DNA of 6,364 bases, taken from NCBI GenBank assembly GCA_019747615.1, contig JAIEQQ010000631.1, positions 1 to 6,364 of the forward strand. Reading direction: 5' to 3'. Shown here piece after piece: positions 1-4,524 of this stretch (position 1 is the first letter of the stretch; each line of letters opens with the position of its first letter). The DNA comes from Phycisphaerales bacterium. GTDB lineage: Bacteria; Planctomycetota; Phycisphaerae; Phycisphaerales; UBA1924. A program made the position numbers and the translations under genes. The notes under the pieces are model-generated. The model saw only the letters and a program-made list of their open reading frames with translations. It was not told the DNA's origin and ran no database searches.

Positions 1-98
1 TCCCGCGAGCGCGTGATGACAGAACCTCCGACAGCGTGCGAGATTGGAGAAGCTGGTCACAGGATCAGCGATGAGCTGACGATGGCGGCGCCGCGTGA

Positions 99-134
99 TT
101 GGTCTGTTTTAGACCACACGCCAAAACAGACCAA
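99..134. promoter_or_regulatory. 12-bp perfect inverted repeat, candidate operator or enhancer site
   Basis: The left arm TTGGTCTGTTTT (99-110) and right arm AAAACAGACCAA (123-134) are exact reverse complements, separated by 12 bp. The spacer also contains AGACCA (111-116), so TGGTCT (100-105) can pair there instead with a 5-nt loop. A third arm copy, AAACAGACCAA, lies at 195-205. The repeat sits roughly 190-230 bp upstream of a sigma-54-like promoter (305-321), a usual distance for an enhancer-binding activator. The structure is seen directly; the regulatory role is inference. Confidence 0.6.
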
Positions 135-146
135 CTCACGATCCGC

Positions 147-175
147 CGCGATCACGCACGCACCGATCGCGTGCG
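147..175. repeat. Two overlapping 7-bp inverted repeats
   Basis: CGCGATC (147-153) is the reverse complement of GATCGCG (165-171). Within the same stretch CGCACGC (155-161) is the reverse complement of GCGTGCG (169-175). The two pairings compete, so they could not form together. The block lies between the two clusters of AGACCA half-sites. No function is assigned. Confidence 0.55.
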
Positions 176-194
176 AGCGACAGTCTGGTGGTCG

Positions 195-205
195 AAACAG
201 ACCAA
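195..205. repeat. Third copy of the AAACAGACCAA arm
   Basis: AAACAGACCAA at 195-205 repeats 11 of the 12 bases of the right arm at 123-134, in the same orientation. It is locally palindromic as well: TGGTC at 189-193 pairs with GACCA at 200-204 around a 6-nt loop. Three copies in about 110 bp argue for a protein-binding motif rather than chance. Confidence 0.6.
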
Positions 206-247
206 CCGCACACACGCACGGACGACGTGCACGCTCGATTGCGAAAT

Positions 248-282
248 CGTGGTTTTGCGTGCAAAACACGCGAGTTCTCGCG
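248..282. repeat. Tandem palindromes upstream of the receiver-like gene
   Basis: GTTTTGC (252-258) and GCAAAAC (261-267) form a perfect 7-bp inverted repeat with a 2-nt centre. If one G is bulged, the arms extend to CGTG (248-251) and CACG (267-270). Immediately next to it, CGCGAG (269-274) and CTCGCG (277-282) form a second perfect palindrome with a 2-nt centre. The short centres suit DNA recognition by dimeric proteins better than RNA hairpins. Function unknown. Confidence 0.55.
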
Positions 283-304
283 CTCATGCGACTGCGAGAA
301 AGGT

Positions 305-321
305 CTGGCACGCGTCGTGCA
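305..321 (+). promoter_or_regulatory. Putative sigma-54 (-24/-12) promoter for the receiver-like gene
   Basis: CTGGCACG (305-312), four bases, then GTGCA (317-321) matches the sigma-54 consensus YTGGCACG-N4-TTGCW with one mismatch. The invariant GG (307-308) and GC (319-320) are separated by exactly 10 bp, as required. A start near 332 would give a leader of about 40 nt containing the ribosome-binding site at 355-361. The element also contains GCACG/CGTGC (308-320), which might explain part of the match by chance. Promoter identity is inference. Confidence 0.45.
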
Positions 322-354
322 TTTATTCGACGGAGAGAGGCGGTCCCACGACCG

Positions 355-361
355 AAGGGAG
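355..361 (+). promoter_or_regulatory. Ribosome-binding site that fixes the ATG at 373
   Basis: AAGGGAG at 355-361 is a good Shine-Dalgarno match 11 nt before the ATG at 373. The reading frame is open to the left edge of the window, so this site is the main reason for choosing 373 over the upstream ATG at 13 or 16. Confidence 0.6.
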
Positions 362-372
362 TGTTCCTGGTC

Positions 373-819
373 ATGACTGGCCGCGTTTCATCTTCAGTCA
401 TCGTCGTGAAATACGACGATGAGATGCTCTCCGGGCTCAGCCGGTGTGTGCTTCGGCACCGCTGGAGCGTTCTCGATGGCCGCGGCGCTAAGCCGCTGGT
501 TAAAGAGATCGTGTGCTCGCAGGTCTCGCTCCTGCTCTTGCAGGTGCCAAAAGACCGCGCGCCGGCCCTAGATCTTCTCGAACGGTTGCAGCGGCTGTGG
601 AGGCCTCTGACAACGGTTGCCCTTGCAAGTGACGAGTGTGAGAAGTTGGAAGCAAGCCTGCGTCGCGTCGGAGTCACGGCGTACCTCGGTCCGTCAAGCT
701 CGCAGGAAGTGATCGAAGGTTTGCTCAAGCAGGTCGCGCCCGGTTGCCTTCAAGCAGTCGGGACCGCGAGCGAGGTTGAAGTGAAGGTCGGCAAGACGAC
801 CAAGCGTCGGGTGAAGTGA
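373..819 (+). CDS. Receiver-like (pseudo-receiver) protein, 148 aa
   Basis: The predicted protein follows the alternating pattern of a response-regulator receiver fold. It has a first strand with acidic residues (SSVIVVKYDDEML, about 7-19), a helix, a second strand (SVLDG), a third strand VSLLLLQVP, an amphipathic helix rich in Leu and Arg, a fourth strand TVALASDE, and a last strand TAYLGPSSS before a helix. The place normally held by the phosphoacceptor Asp after the third strand is Gln, and the conserved Lys after the fifth strand is missing, so phosphorylation is unlikely. The tail is basic (KTTKRRVK), which could bind nucleic acid. No output domain is present. The start is chosen from the ribosome-binding site. 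The frame continues open upstream, but that part is Arg/His/Thr-rich, overlies inverted repeats and does not look coding. Fold assignment is by eye and moderate; function is unknown. Confidence 0.7.
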   Translation: MTGRVSSSVIVVKYDDEMLSGLSRCVLRHRWSVLDGRGAKPLVKEIVCSQVSLLLLQVPKDRAPALDLLERLQRLWRPLTTVALASDECEKLEASLRRVGVTAYLGPSSSQEVIEGLLKQVAPGCLQAVGTASEVEVKVGKTTKRRVK

Positions 820-882
820 GCTTCAAGCGGGTCCGGTCGAGGCCCGAGTCAGAGTTGGTGTTTCGAGTCGGTCGCAGTGTTT

Positions 883-983
883 CGCGTCAGTGAGGATCAG
901 CGGCAACGGACTGCCTGGTTACTGCTGGTTGGTGGAATATCACGACACTCCTTCCTCCCACCGCTGACCGGCGGAGAGAGAGC
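883..983. repeat. Copy 1 of a ~100-bp degenerate direct repeat
   Basis: This block aligns with 1083-1176, starting at CGCGTC in each and ending at GAGAGAGAGC. A 22-bp stretch (939-960) is identical to 1134-1155, and the flanks share GGATCAGYGG and CTGCTGG. The 3' part combines a pyrimidine-rich run (948-959) with a purine-rich run (974-982) around CCGC/GCGG, giving an imperfect hairpin. It lies in an interval with no credible gene. Confidence 0.75.
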
Positions 984-1082
984 GAGGTGGGACGTGCCGC
1001 TGATCCCCGCTGATGCGAGACACGTTGACAACCAAAGAGCCAGAGTGGAGCCAGATCAGATTCGGAAACCGATGCGTGCGAA

Positions 1083-1176
1083 CGCGTCCGTGACGATCGA
1101 CGGCGGGATCAGTGGATTCTGCTGGTGGGCAACATCACGACACTCCTTCCTCCCAGTCTACCGGTGGAGAGAGAGC
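1083..1176. repeat. Copy 2 of the degenerate direct repeat
   Basis: It begins exactly 200 bp after copy 1 and is about 7 bp shorter owing to small gaps. The 22-bp core at 1134-1155 is identical to copy 1, then ACCGGTGG precedes GAGAGAGAGC (1167-1176). A third GAGAGAGAGC at 1269-1278, preceded by CCGCTGGC, looks like a remnant of another copy. A read-through frame spans both copies (877-1335), but its protein is simply the repeat translated and is not called as a gene. Confidence 0.75.
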
Positions 1177-1187
1177 CCTGAGAACGC

Positions 1188-1242
1188 CGTCGATCGACGA
1201 GGACCCGCTTCGTTTCGTGTCGGCCTAGAGAACCGACACGAA
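1188..1242. repeat. Perfect palindrome followed by a 10-bp hairpin
   Basis: CGTCGATCGACG (1188-1199) is a perfect 12-bp palindrome. TTCGTGTCGG (1214-1223) and CCGACACGAA (1233-1242) form a perfect 10-bp stem with a 9-nt loop. No T-run follows on either strand, so it is not an intrinsic terminator. The interval 820-1404 has no other supported feature besides the direct repeats and this structure. Confidence 0.7.
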
Positions 1243-1404
1243 CTGTTTCGACTCGCAGCCCCGCTGGCGAGAGAGAGCCCGCCCAGTACCCGAGAGGGTG
1301 TTGCGGCGAATTCCGCGGTCTGTCTGATCGCGTGAGGCCGTTTAGTCCATCCTGAATGCGTGTGCCTCAGCAAATGATGCGCGGGCGGGGATCTGGAGTC
1401 CGCG

Positions 1405-1584
1405 ATGACGGCCCTCGAATCTTCCACTTCCAAACTCATCCCGCTCGGAGTTCCGGCTGATTCCGGCTCAAGCGTTGGTGTGATCGCGCGAAAGCTCCAC
1501 CGGTCGCTGTTCGATCTGACGCTGATCGGTGTTGGCCTTCTGTGCGCGCTGGTCCTCTCGCTTCCGCGACGTTCCGATCGGTGA
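1405..1584 (+). CDS. Small single-span membrane protein, 59 aa
   Basis: A 59-codon frame starts at ATG 1405 with GGAG (1395-1398) six bases upstream and ends at TGA 1582-1584. Residues 1-33 are hydrophilic, with basic residues R29, K30 and R33 just before a hydrophobic stretch (about 35-53; core LTLIGVGLLCALVLSL), followed by a short basic tail PRRSDR. This is the layout of a small single-pass inner-membrane protein. An intrinsic terminator 90 bp downstream (1674-1710) supports a short monocistronic transcript here. No family is recognised. The hydrophobic segment is short and contains Asp37 at its edge, and third-position GC is lower than in the right-hand genes, so a chance frame remains possible. 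Confidence 0.55.
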   Translation: MTALESSTSKLIPLGVPADSGSSVGVIARKLHRSLFDLTLIGVGLLCALVLSLPRRSDR

Positions 1585-1614
1585 GAACCGATCCTCAATC
1601 GATATTCAGATCGT

Positions 1615-1633
1615 TCCCGCTCGTTTGGCGGGA
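1615..1633 (+). repeat. Small hairpin in the 3' region of the small membrane gene
   Basis: TCCCGC (1615-1620) pairs with GCGGGA (1628-1633) around a 7-nt loop. It lies between the stop codon at 1584 and the terminator at 1674 and may simply stabilise the transcript end. Confidence 0.4.
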
Positions 1634-1673
1634 CCGAAGATGTGTGACGACGACACCCTCGCCATCTTCAACG

Positions 1674-1710
1674 CCCGCGGTTCTCCCTCACCGGTTTCCG
1701 CGGGTTTTTT
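1674..1710 (+). terminator. Intrinsic terminator downstream of the small membrane gene
   Basis: CCCGCGG (1674-1680) and CCGCGGG (1698-1704) form a perfect 7-bp GC stem with a 17-nt loop. TTTTTT at 1705-1710 follows directly, then ATTT. This is a classic rho-independent terminator on the plus strand, and it implies a plus-strand transcript upstream. The 59-residue frame at 1405-1584 is the only candidate. Confidence 0.85.
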
Positions 1711-1775
1711 ATTTCCAAACGCTCGGTCACGCATCTGACGATCAAGGGTGTCAGAAACATGAAACGCTGAACTCT

Positions 1776-1817
1776 GCGTCGCGAGTCGCGAGTCGCGAGA
1801 CGTGCGACGTGCGACGT
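1776..1817. repeat. Heptamer tandem repeat array A
   Basis: Six consecutive 7-bp units fill 1776-1817 without gaps: GCGTCGC, GAGTCGC twice, GAGACGT, GCGACGT twice. The next bases (GCATGAC, CATGACA) decay out of the pattern. The same GAGTCGC unit recurs at 3180-3186, at the edge of the second array (3091-3186). No gene is disrupted here. Heptanucleotide arrays of this general kind are known in heterocystous cyanobacteria (STRR sequences); a relationship is not implied. Confidence 0.8.
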
Positions 1818-2184
1818 GCATGACCATGACATCGTGCACTTCGAACATGCCCCCTGTCGGCACCCCGCCCGCGTTCATCGATGGCGTTCATCGCGACGGT
1901 CACTGAGGTCTTCACCCCAGCCTCCAGCACGCCGCCATCGCATCGATGGCTTCGGAGTCGTCAGCACGCGGTTCAGCCGGCGTCGATGCGTGGCTTATGG
2001 GGGCAGGTCATCTTCAGATCTTCGCGCGGACTTGACCAAAGAACCGCCATCAGCCGTGGCACGTCGTGGCGGAATCGGGTATGCTCTTGACTCGAACGGC
2101 GGACGTCGGGCAGAGCATTCATCATGCCGTCGGAGAGTGCAGAGATCAGCCCAAAGCGGGCCATCGACCCACATTGTTCCTACC
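1818..2184. other. Interval without a supportable gene
   Basis: Frames here are short or are continuations of frames overlapping dus. One small frame, 1946-2035 (29 codons), has protein-like composition but no ribosome-binding site. CCGCCA (2044-2049) and TGGCGG (2067-2072) form a perfect stem enclosing CGTG/CACG (2055-2063). TATGCT at 2080-2085 is a fair -10 hexamer with no good -35. A 27-codon frame from ATG 2123 ends inside the loop of the terminator at 2185-2231. Because a strong plus-strand terminator ends this interval, an unannotated transcript, coding or non-coding, probably lies within it. Confidence 0.45.
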
Positions 2185-2231
2185 AAACGCTCGCATCGGT
2201 TGTGTGATCGGTGCGGGCGTTTTTTCTTTTT
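2185..2231 (+). terminator. Strong intrinsic terminator with no assigned gene
   Basis: AAACGC (2185-2190) pairs with GCGTTT (2217-2222), and CGCA (2192-2195) pairs with TGCG (2212-2215). T-G wobbles lie between these, and CG/CG (2197-2198, 2209-2210) closes a 10-nt loop. The T-tract runs 2220-2225, one C, then five more T (2227-2231). The orientation is plus only. The minus-strand dus gene converges from the right, so this terminator cannot serve it. Confidence 0.85.
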
Positions 2232-2367
2232 GCCGTGGGCGATGTTGTTGCTGGCGCGGATCCAGGTGACGCAGTACGCGCGAGTCAACCCATGCCATCG
2301 CAGAGCCTCAGGCATCGCGTGCATCATCGCGATGACCAACTGCGAACGGAGTAAAGCACGAAGCCGC
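2232..2367. other. Short gap between the orphan terminator and dus
   Basis: Apart from the 7-bp hairpin at 2313-2334, I see nothing supportable here. Open frames on both strands continue from neighbouring shadow frames and have no ribosome-binding site. Confidence 0.5.
2313..2334. repeat. 7-bp hairpin 3' of dus
   Basis: CATCGCG (2313-2319) and CGCGATG (2328-2334) are perfect reverse complements with an 8-nt loop, 34 bp beyond the dus stop codon. No T-run follows on the minus strand, so it is not an intrinsic terminator for dus. It could still mark the 3' end of that transcript. Confidence 0.45.
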
Positions 2368-3927
2368 TTACGACGATACCGAGGCCGGCGCGTAGAGCTC
2401 GTCGAGCACCGCCATCCAGTCGTTCAGCGTGTTCACGCCGATCATCTTCTGCTTGACCGCATCCGGGTCCGGGTGATGCTGCGCGAACTTGATGCCGAAC
2501 TTCCGCATCATGCGACCGCCGGCCTTCTCGCCGTTGATCACGCGTGAGATCTCAAAGTGTTCCAGCAACACCGCGCGCTGCTCGGCGAGCGTCGGCTTCG
2601 TTGGCGCTTGGCCCGCGAGCATCTGTCGAGCCTGGCGGAAGATCCACGGGTTGCCGATGCAGCCGCGCGCGACGCTGACGCCGACGACACCGGTGTACGC
2701 GATCATCCGGAAGATGTCGGGCGCGTCCCAGACATCGCCGGAGCCGAAGACGGGCTTATCCGGATGGCGCGAGCACAGGTCTTTGAGAAACGGCCAGCGG
2801 GAGGGGCCGATGTACTTCTGTTCCACTGTTCTCGCGTGAACAGTGGCCCAGGCGTAACCGAGCTCGTACGCCGCGTTAAAGATGACCTCAAAGTTGCGGG
2901 CCATCTCGGGCGTGTCGTCATACGCGCGGCGCAGCTTCACGGTACACGGCACCTCCGGCGGCAGCGCCTCGCGCACCGCTTTGAGGATCGCGATCGCGCC
3001 CGCGGGCTGGCTGAGCCAGTGCCCGCCGCGAGATTTGCGGTCGATCTTCTTCACCGGGCACGCGAGGTTGACATCGATCGTGGCGAAGGAGAGGGCCGAG
3101 GTTTGAGGGCCGAGGGCCGAGGGGGGCGGGGGAGTGCTGAGCGATGAGTGCTGAGTGCTGAGCGGGGAGGCGGCGCGCCGAGTCGCTAGCGATGTCTCGG
3201 GTCTCTCGGCAAGTGCGGGTCTGTCTGCGAAGACGCTGCGAGGGTCGTAACTCTCTGGTGGCTGTTCGTTCGCCAGGGCCAGGAGCGCTTCGGGTGTGCA
3301 GTCGTCCTCGCACGCCGCGTCCAGCTGCTCGGCGGTTGCGTCGGTGCTGGTTGCGGGTTGCTCGCCCTCCACCTTCCATCGCGTATCCACATAGTGCGGC
3401 TGGCGACCCGGGCCGTACGCGATCTCGCGATACGCCTTGTCCGGCCGCTTGCCTTGCTCCAGCATCTTCAGCGCGCCGGCCGCCATCTCGTCCGGATCGC
3501 TTCCGATGATCTGGCCCGACAGCGGCGTGTCCTCACGCCCGCATGGCAGCGCGTCGGTCAGCATCTCCAGATCCGCTTTATCAAATCCATGGCCGCCGCC
3601 CAGCAGCATCCGATCCAGCAGCGCCTCGGTCACGCAATACGGCGCACCCAGCCGCCGAGCCACGATCCGCATCGCGGCGTCGGAGTACCCCGCCAGGCCC
3701 GCCTGAAAAAACGGCGCATCAAAGCCCGGGACAAGCCTCGCGATCCGATGATCCAGCCCGCCAGCACCACGCCCGAATGAGGCAACCCCCGACGCGGTCT
3801 GATCGAGCGCGGGCCAGCGCTGAGCCAGCTCTCGCGCGACCACTGCGGGATCAATCACCTCCGCGCCCGGCGCAATCGCTGGCGCTGGCGGAGTCGCGTT
3901 GTTGCCATTGGCGCCCATTGATGCCAT
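2368..3927 (-). CDS. dus: tRNA-dihydrouridine synthase family protein with a large insert
   Basis: This flavoenzyme family reduces uridine to dihydrouridine in tRNA using FMN and NAD(P)H. Residues (ATG 3927 = 1): QAGLAGYSDAAMR at 75-87 takes the place of the usual APMAGVTD; QIIGSDPDEMA at 139-149; DVNLACPVKK at 285-294 with Cys290 at the catalytic position of the NxGCP motif (Gly replaced by Ala); VKLRR with Lys331; VHARTVEQ with His364 and Arg366; FGSGD at 394-398 in place of NGD; ARGCIGNPWIF from 420. The protein is 519 aa, against about 320-350 for typical Dus enzymes. The excess is an N-terminal extension plus about 121 residues (160-280) inserted between the QIIGSDP segment and the catalytic strand. 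The last part of the insert is a heptamer repeat. A GTG at 3969 would add 14 residues but would overlap the divergent lipoprotein gene, so ATG 3927 is preferred; ATG 3918 is a further option. The Dus subtype is uncertain. Confidence 0.9.
   Translation of the reverse strand: MASMGANGNNATPPAPAIAPGAEVIDPAVVARELAQRWPALDQTASGVASFGRGAGGLDHRIARLVPGFDAPFFQAGLAGYSDAAMRIVARRLGAPYCVTEALLDRMLLGGGHGFDKADLEMLTDALPCGREDTPLSGQIIGSDPDEMAAGALKMLEQGKRPDKAYREIAYGPGRQPHYVDTRWKVEGEQPATSTDATAEQLDAACEDDCTPEALLALANEQPPESYDPRSVFADRPALAERPETSLATRRAASPLSTQHSSLSTPPPPSALGPQTSALSFATIDVNLACPVKKIDRKSRGGHWLSQPAGAIAILKAVREALPPEVPCTVKLRRAYDDTPEMARNFEVIFNAAYELGYAWATVHARTVEQKYIGPSRWPFLKDLCSRHPDKPVFGSGDVWDAPDIFRMIAYTGVVGVSVARGCIGNPWIFRQARQMLAGQAPTKPTLAEQRAVLLEHFEISRVINGEKAGGRMMRKFGIKFAQHHPDPDAVKQKMIGVNTLNDWMAVLDELYAPASVSS
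2823..2846. repeat. 9-bp perfect inverted repeat inside dus
   Basis: CCACTGTTC (2823-2831) and GAACAGTGG (2838-2846) flank a 6-nt loop. It falls on residues 362-369, the conserved VHARTVEQ motif. The codons used there on the minus strand are ACT GTT CAC GCG AGA ACA GTG, which includes several codons ending in A or T and an AGA in a gene that otherwise prefers G or C. The hairpin therefore partly depends on non-preferred codons. Confidence 0.7.
3091..3186. repeat. Heptamer tandem repeat array B, inside the dus coding region
   Basis: On the plus strand, five 7-bp units run 3091-3125: GAGGGCC three times, with GAGGTTT and GAGGGGG. After six bases (3126-3131) six more run 3132-3173: GAGTGCT three times, plus GAGCGAT, GAGCGGG and GAGGCGG. 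GAGTCGC follows at 3180-3186. Nearly every unit starts with GAG. In the dus frame this encodes about residues 248-279, a Ser/Thr/Pro/Leu-rich run with phrases such as LSTQHSS and SALGPQ. Because 7 is not a multiple of 3, the protein period is seven residues per 21 bp. The frame stays open across the array. Confidence 0.85.
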
Positions 3928-3930
3928 GAT
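3902..3930 (+). promoter_or_regulatory. Putative sigma-70-type promoter for the lipoprotein gene
   Basis: TTGCCA (3902-3907) matches 5 of 6 bases of the -35 hexamer. A 17-bp spacer leads to CATGAT (3925-3930), matching 4 of 6 of the -10. The expected start would fall at about 3937, the ATG itself, implying a leaderless message. That would agree with the lack of a properly spaced ribosome-binding site. The promoter lies inside the first codons of the divergent dus gene. Inference only. Confidence 0.35.
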
Positions 3931-3936
3931 AGGGTC

Positions 3937-4482
3937 ATGAGCACGAAGACCGATCTCGCACGCCGGCACGTTGGTGGTTTGCCTTTGGGTGGCCCGCCTC
4001 TCCGAGGCGGGTCGCAGACCCCCGCACCCACACGCGCATCGATCCGCACGCGGTCAGCCACCGCCGGCCTCGTCAGCGCCCTGATCTCCGCGGCGCTCCT
4101 GCTCAGCGGCTGCGCCTCGGAGCAACGCCTCGACGGCCTGACGTACCCGATCCAGACCCAGGGCCGCACGCTCGACGTGCAGGTCCGCCGCGATGTCACC
4201 GAGATCACGATGATCAACACCACCAGCTCGCCGATCCCGCCGGGGCGGATGTGGATCAACGCGTGGTTCAGCCGCGAGTTTCCGGGGCTCGGTGTTGGCG
4301 ATCGGCTGACGCTGGATCTCTACGATTTCAAGGACCGCTATAACGTCGCATTCAACGGCGGCGGCTTCTTCGCGACGCAGCGCCCCGATCGCGTCATGCA
4401 GGCCCAGATCCACGCGACGGGCTCTGCGGAATCGCCCGGTGAACTGATCGGCCTCGTCGTCGTTCGCGGCGACGACGAGTGA
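3937..4482 (+). CDS. Predicted outer-membrane or periplasmic lipoprotein, 181 aa
   Basis: A hydrophobic stretch (about 44-56) ends in the lipobox LLSGC, with Cys59 as the lipidation site. The mature part is about 123 residues and polar, with a beta-type look: TLDVQVRRDVTEITMINTTS, GRMWINAWFSREF, VGDRLTLDLYDFKD, GGGFFATQRPD and a final LIGLVVVRGDDE. No named family is recognised. The region before the signal segment is unusually long for an n-region (about 40 residues) and contains a Gly/Pro-rich run that overlies a GC-rich hairpin (3993-4011). ATG 3937 is nevertheless the only ATG; in-frame TTG codons occur at 3979 and 3985. bshB1 starts 42 bp downstream on the same strand, so the two may be co-transcribed. 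Confidence 0.75.
   Translation: MSTKTDLARRHVGGLPLGGPPLRGGSQTPAPTRASIRTRSATAGLVSALISAALLLSGCASEQRLDGLTYPIQTQGRTLDVQVRRDVTEITMINTTSSPIPPGRMWINAWFSREFPGLGVGDRLTLDLYDFKDRYNVAFNGGGFFATQRPDRVMQAQIHATGSAESPGELIGLVVVRGDDE
3987..4021. repeat. GC-rich palindromic element in the N-terminal codons of the lipoprotein gene
   Basis: CCCGCCTC (3993-4000) and GAGGCGGG (4004-4011) form a perfect 8-bp stem with a 3-nt loop. GGGTC (4009-4013) and GACCC (4017-4021) form a second perfect stem that overlaps the first, and GGGT (3987-3990) could pair with ACCC (4018-4021) to enclose the first. In protein it gives the odd run PLGGPPLRGGS. It resembles a short palindromic repeat unit inserted into, or located just before, the real coding start. 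Confidence 0.6.
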
Positions 4483-4524
4483 TGAAGCGTCCCGCCGCAC
4501 CGTTCACTCCCGAGCACCGCCGCC

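Noticed and set aside
13..372. Upstream extension of the receiver-like gene to ATG 13 (268 aa)
   Set aside because: The added region is Arg/His/Thr-rich, overlies perfect inverted repeats and the sigma-54-like site, and the ribosome-binding site points to ATG 373.
877..1335. 152-codon plus-strand frame
   Set aside because: It is the translation of the two degenerate repeat copies (RHSFLP appears twice), with no ribosome-binding site.
1606..1878. 90-codon minus-strand frame
   Set aside because: It reads through the intrinsic terminator and heptamer array A and has repeat-derived composition.
2057..2071. Second sigma-54-like match, TGGCACG at 2057-2063
   Set aside because: The downstream GC is not at the required 10-bp separation.
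2080..2100. tRNA T-loop-like GTTCGAGTC on the minus strand
   Set aside because: The flanking bases do not pair into a T-stem, and no acceptor or anticodon stem is visible.
1816..2547. 243-codon plus-strand frame
   Set aside because: It crosses the strong terminator at 2185-2231 and then runs antisense into dus; Arg/His-rich shadow.
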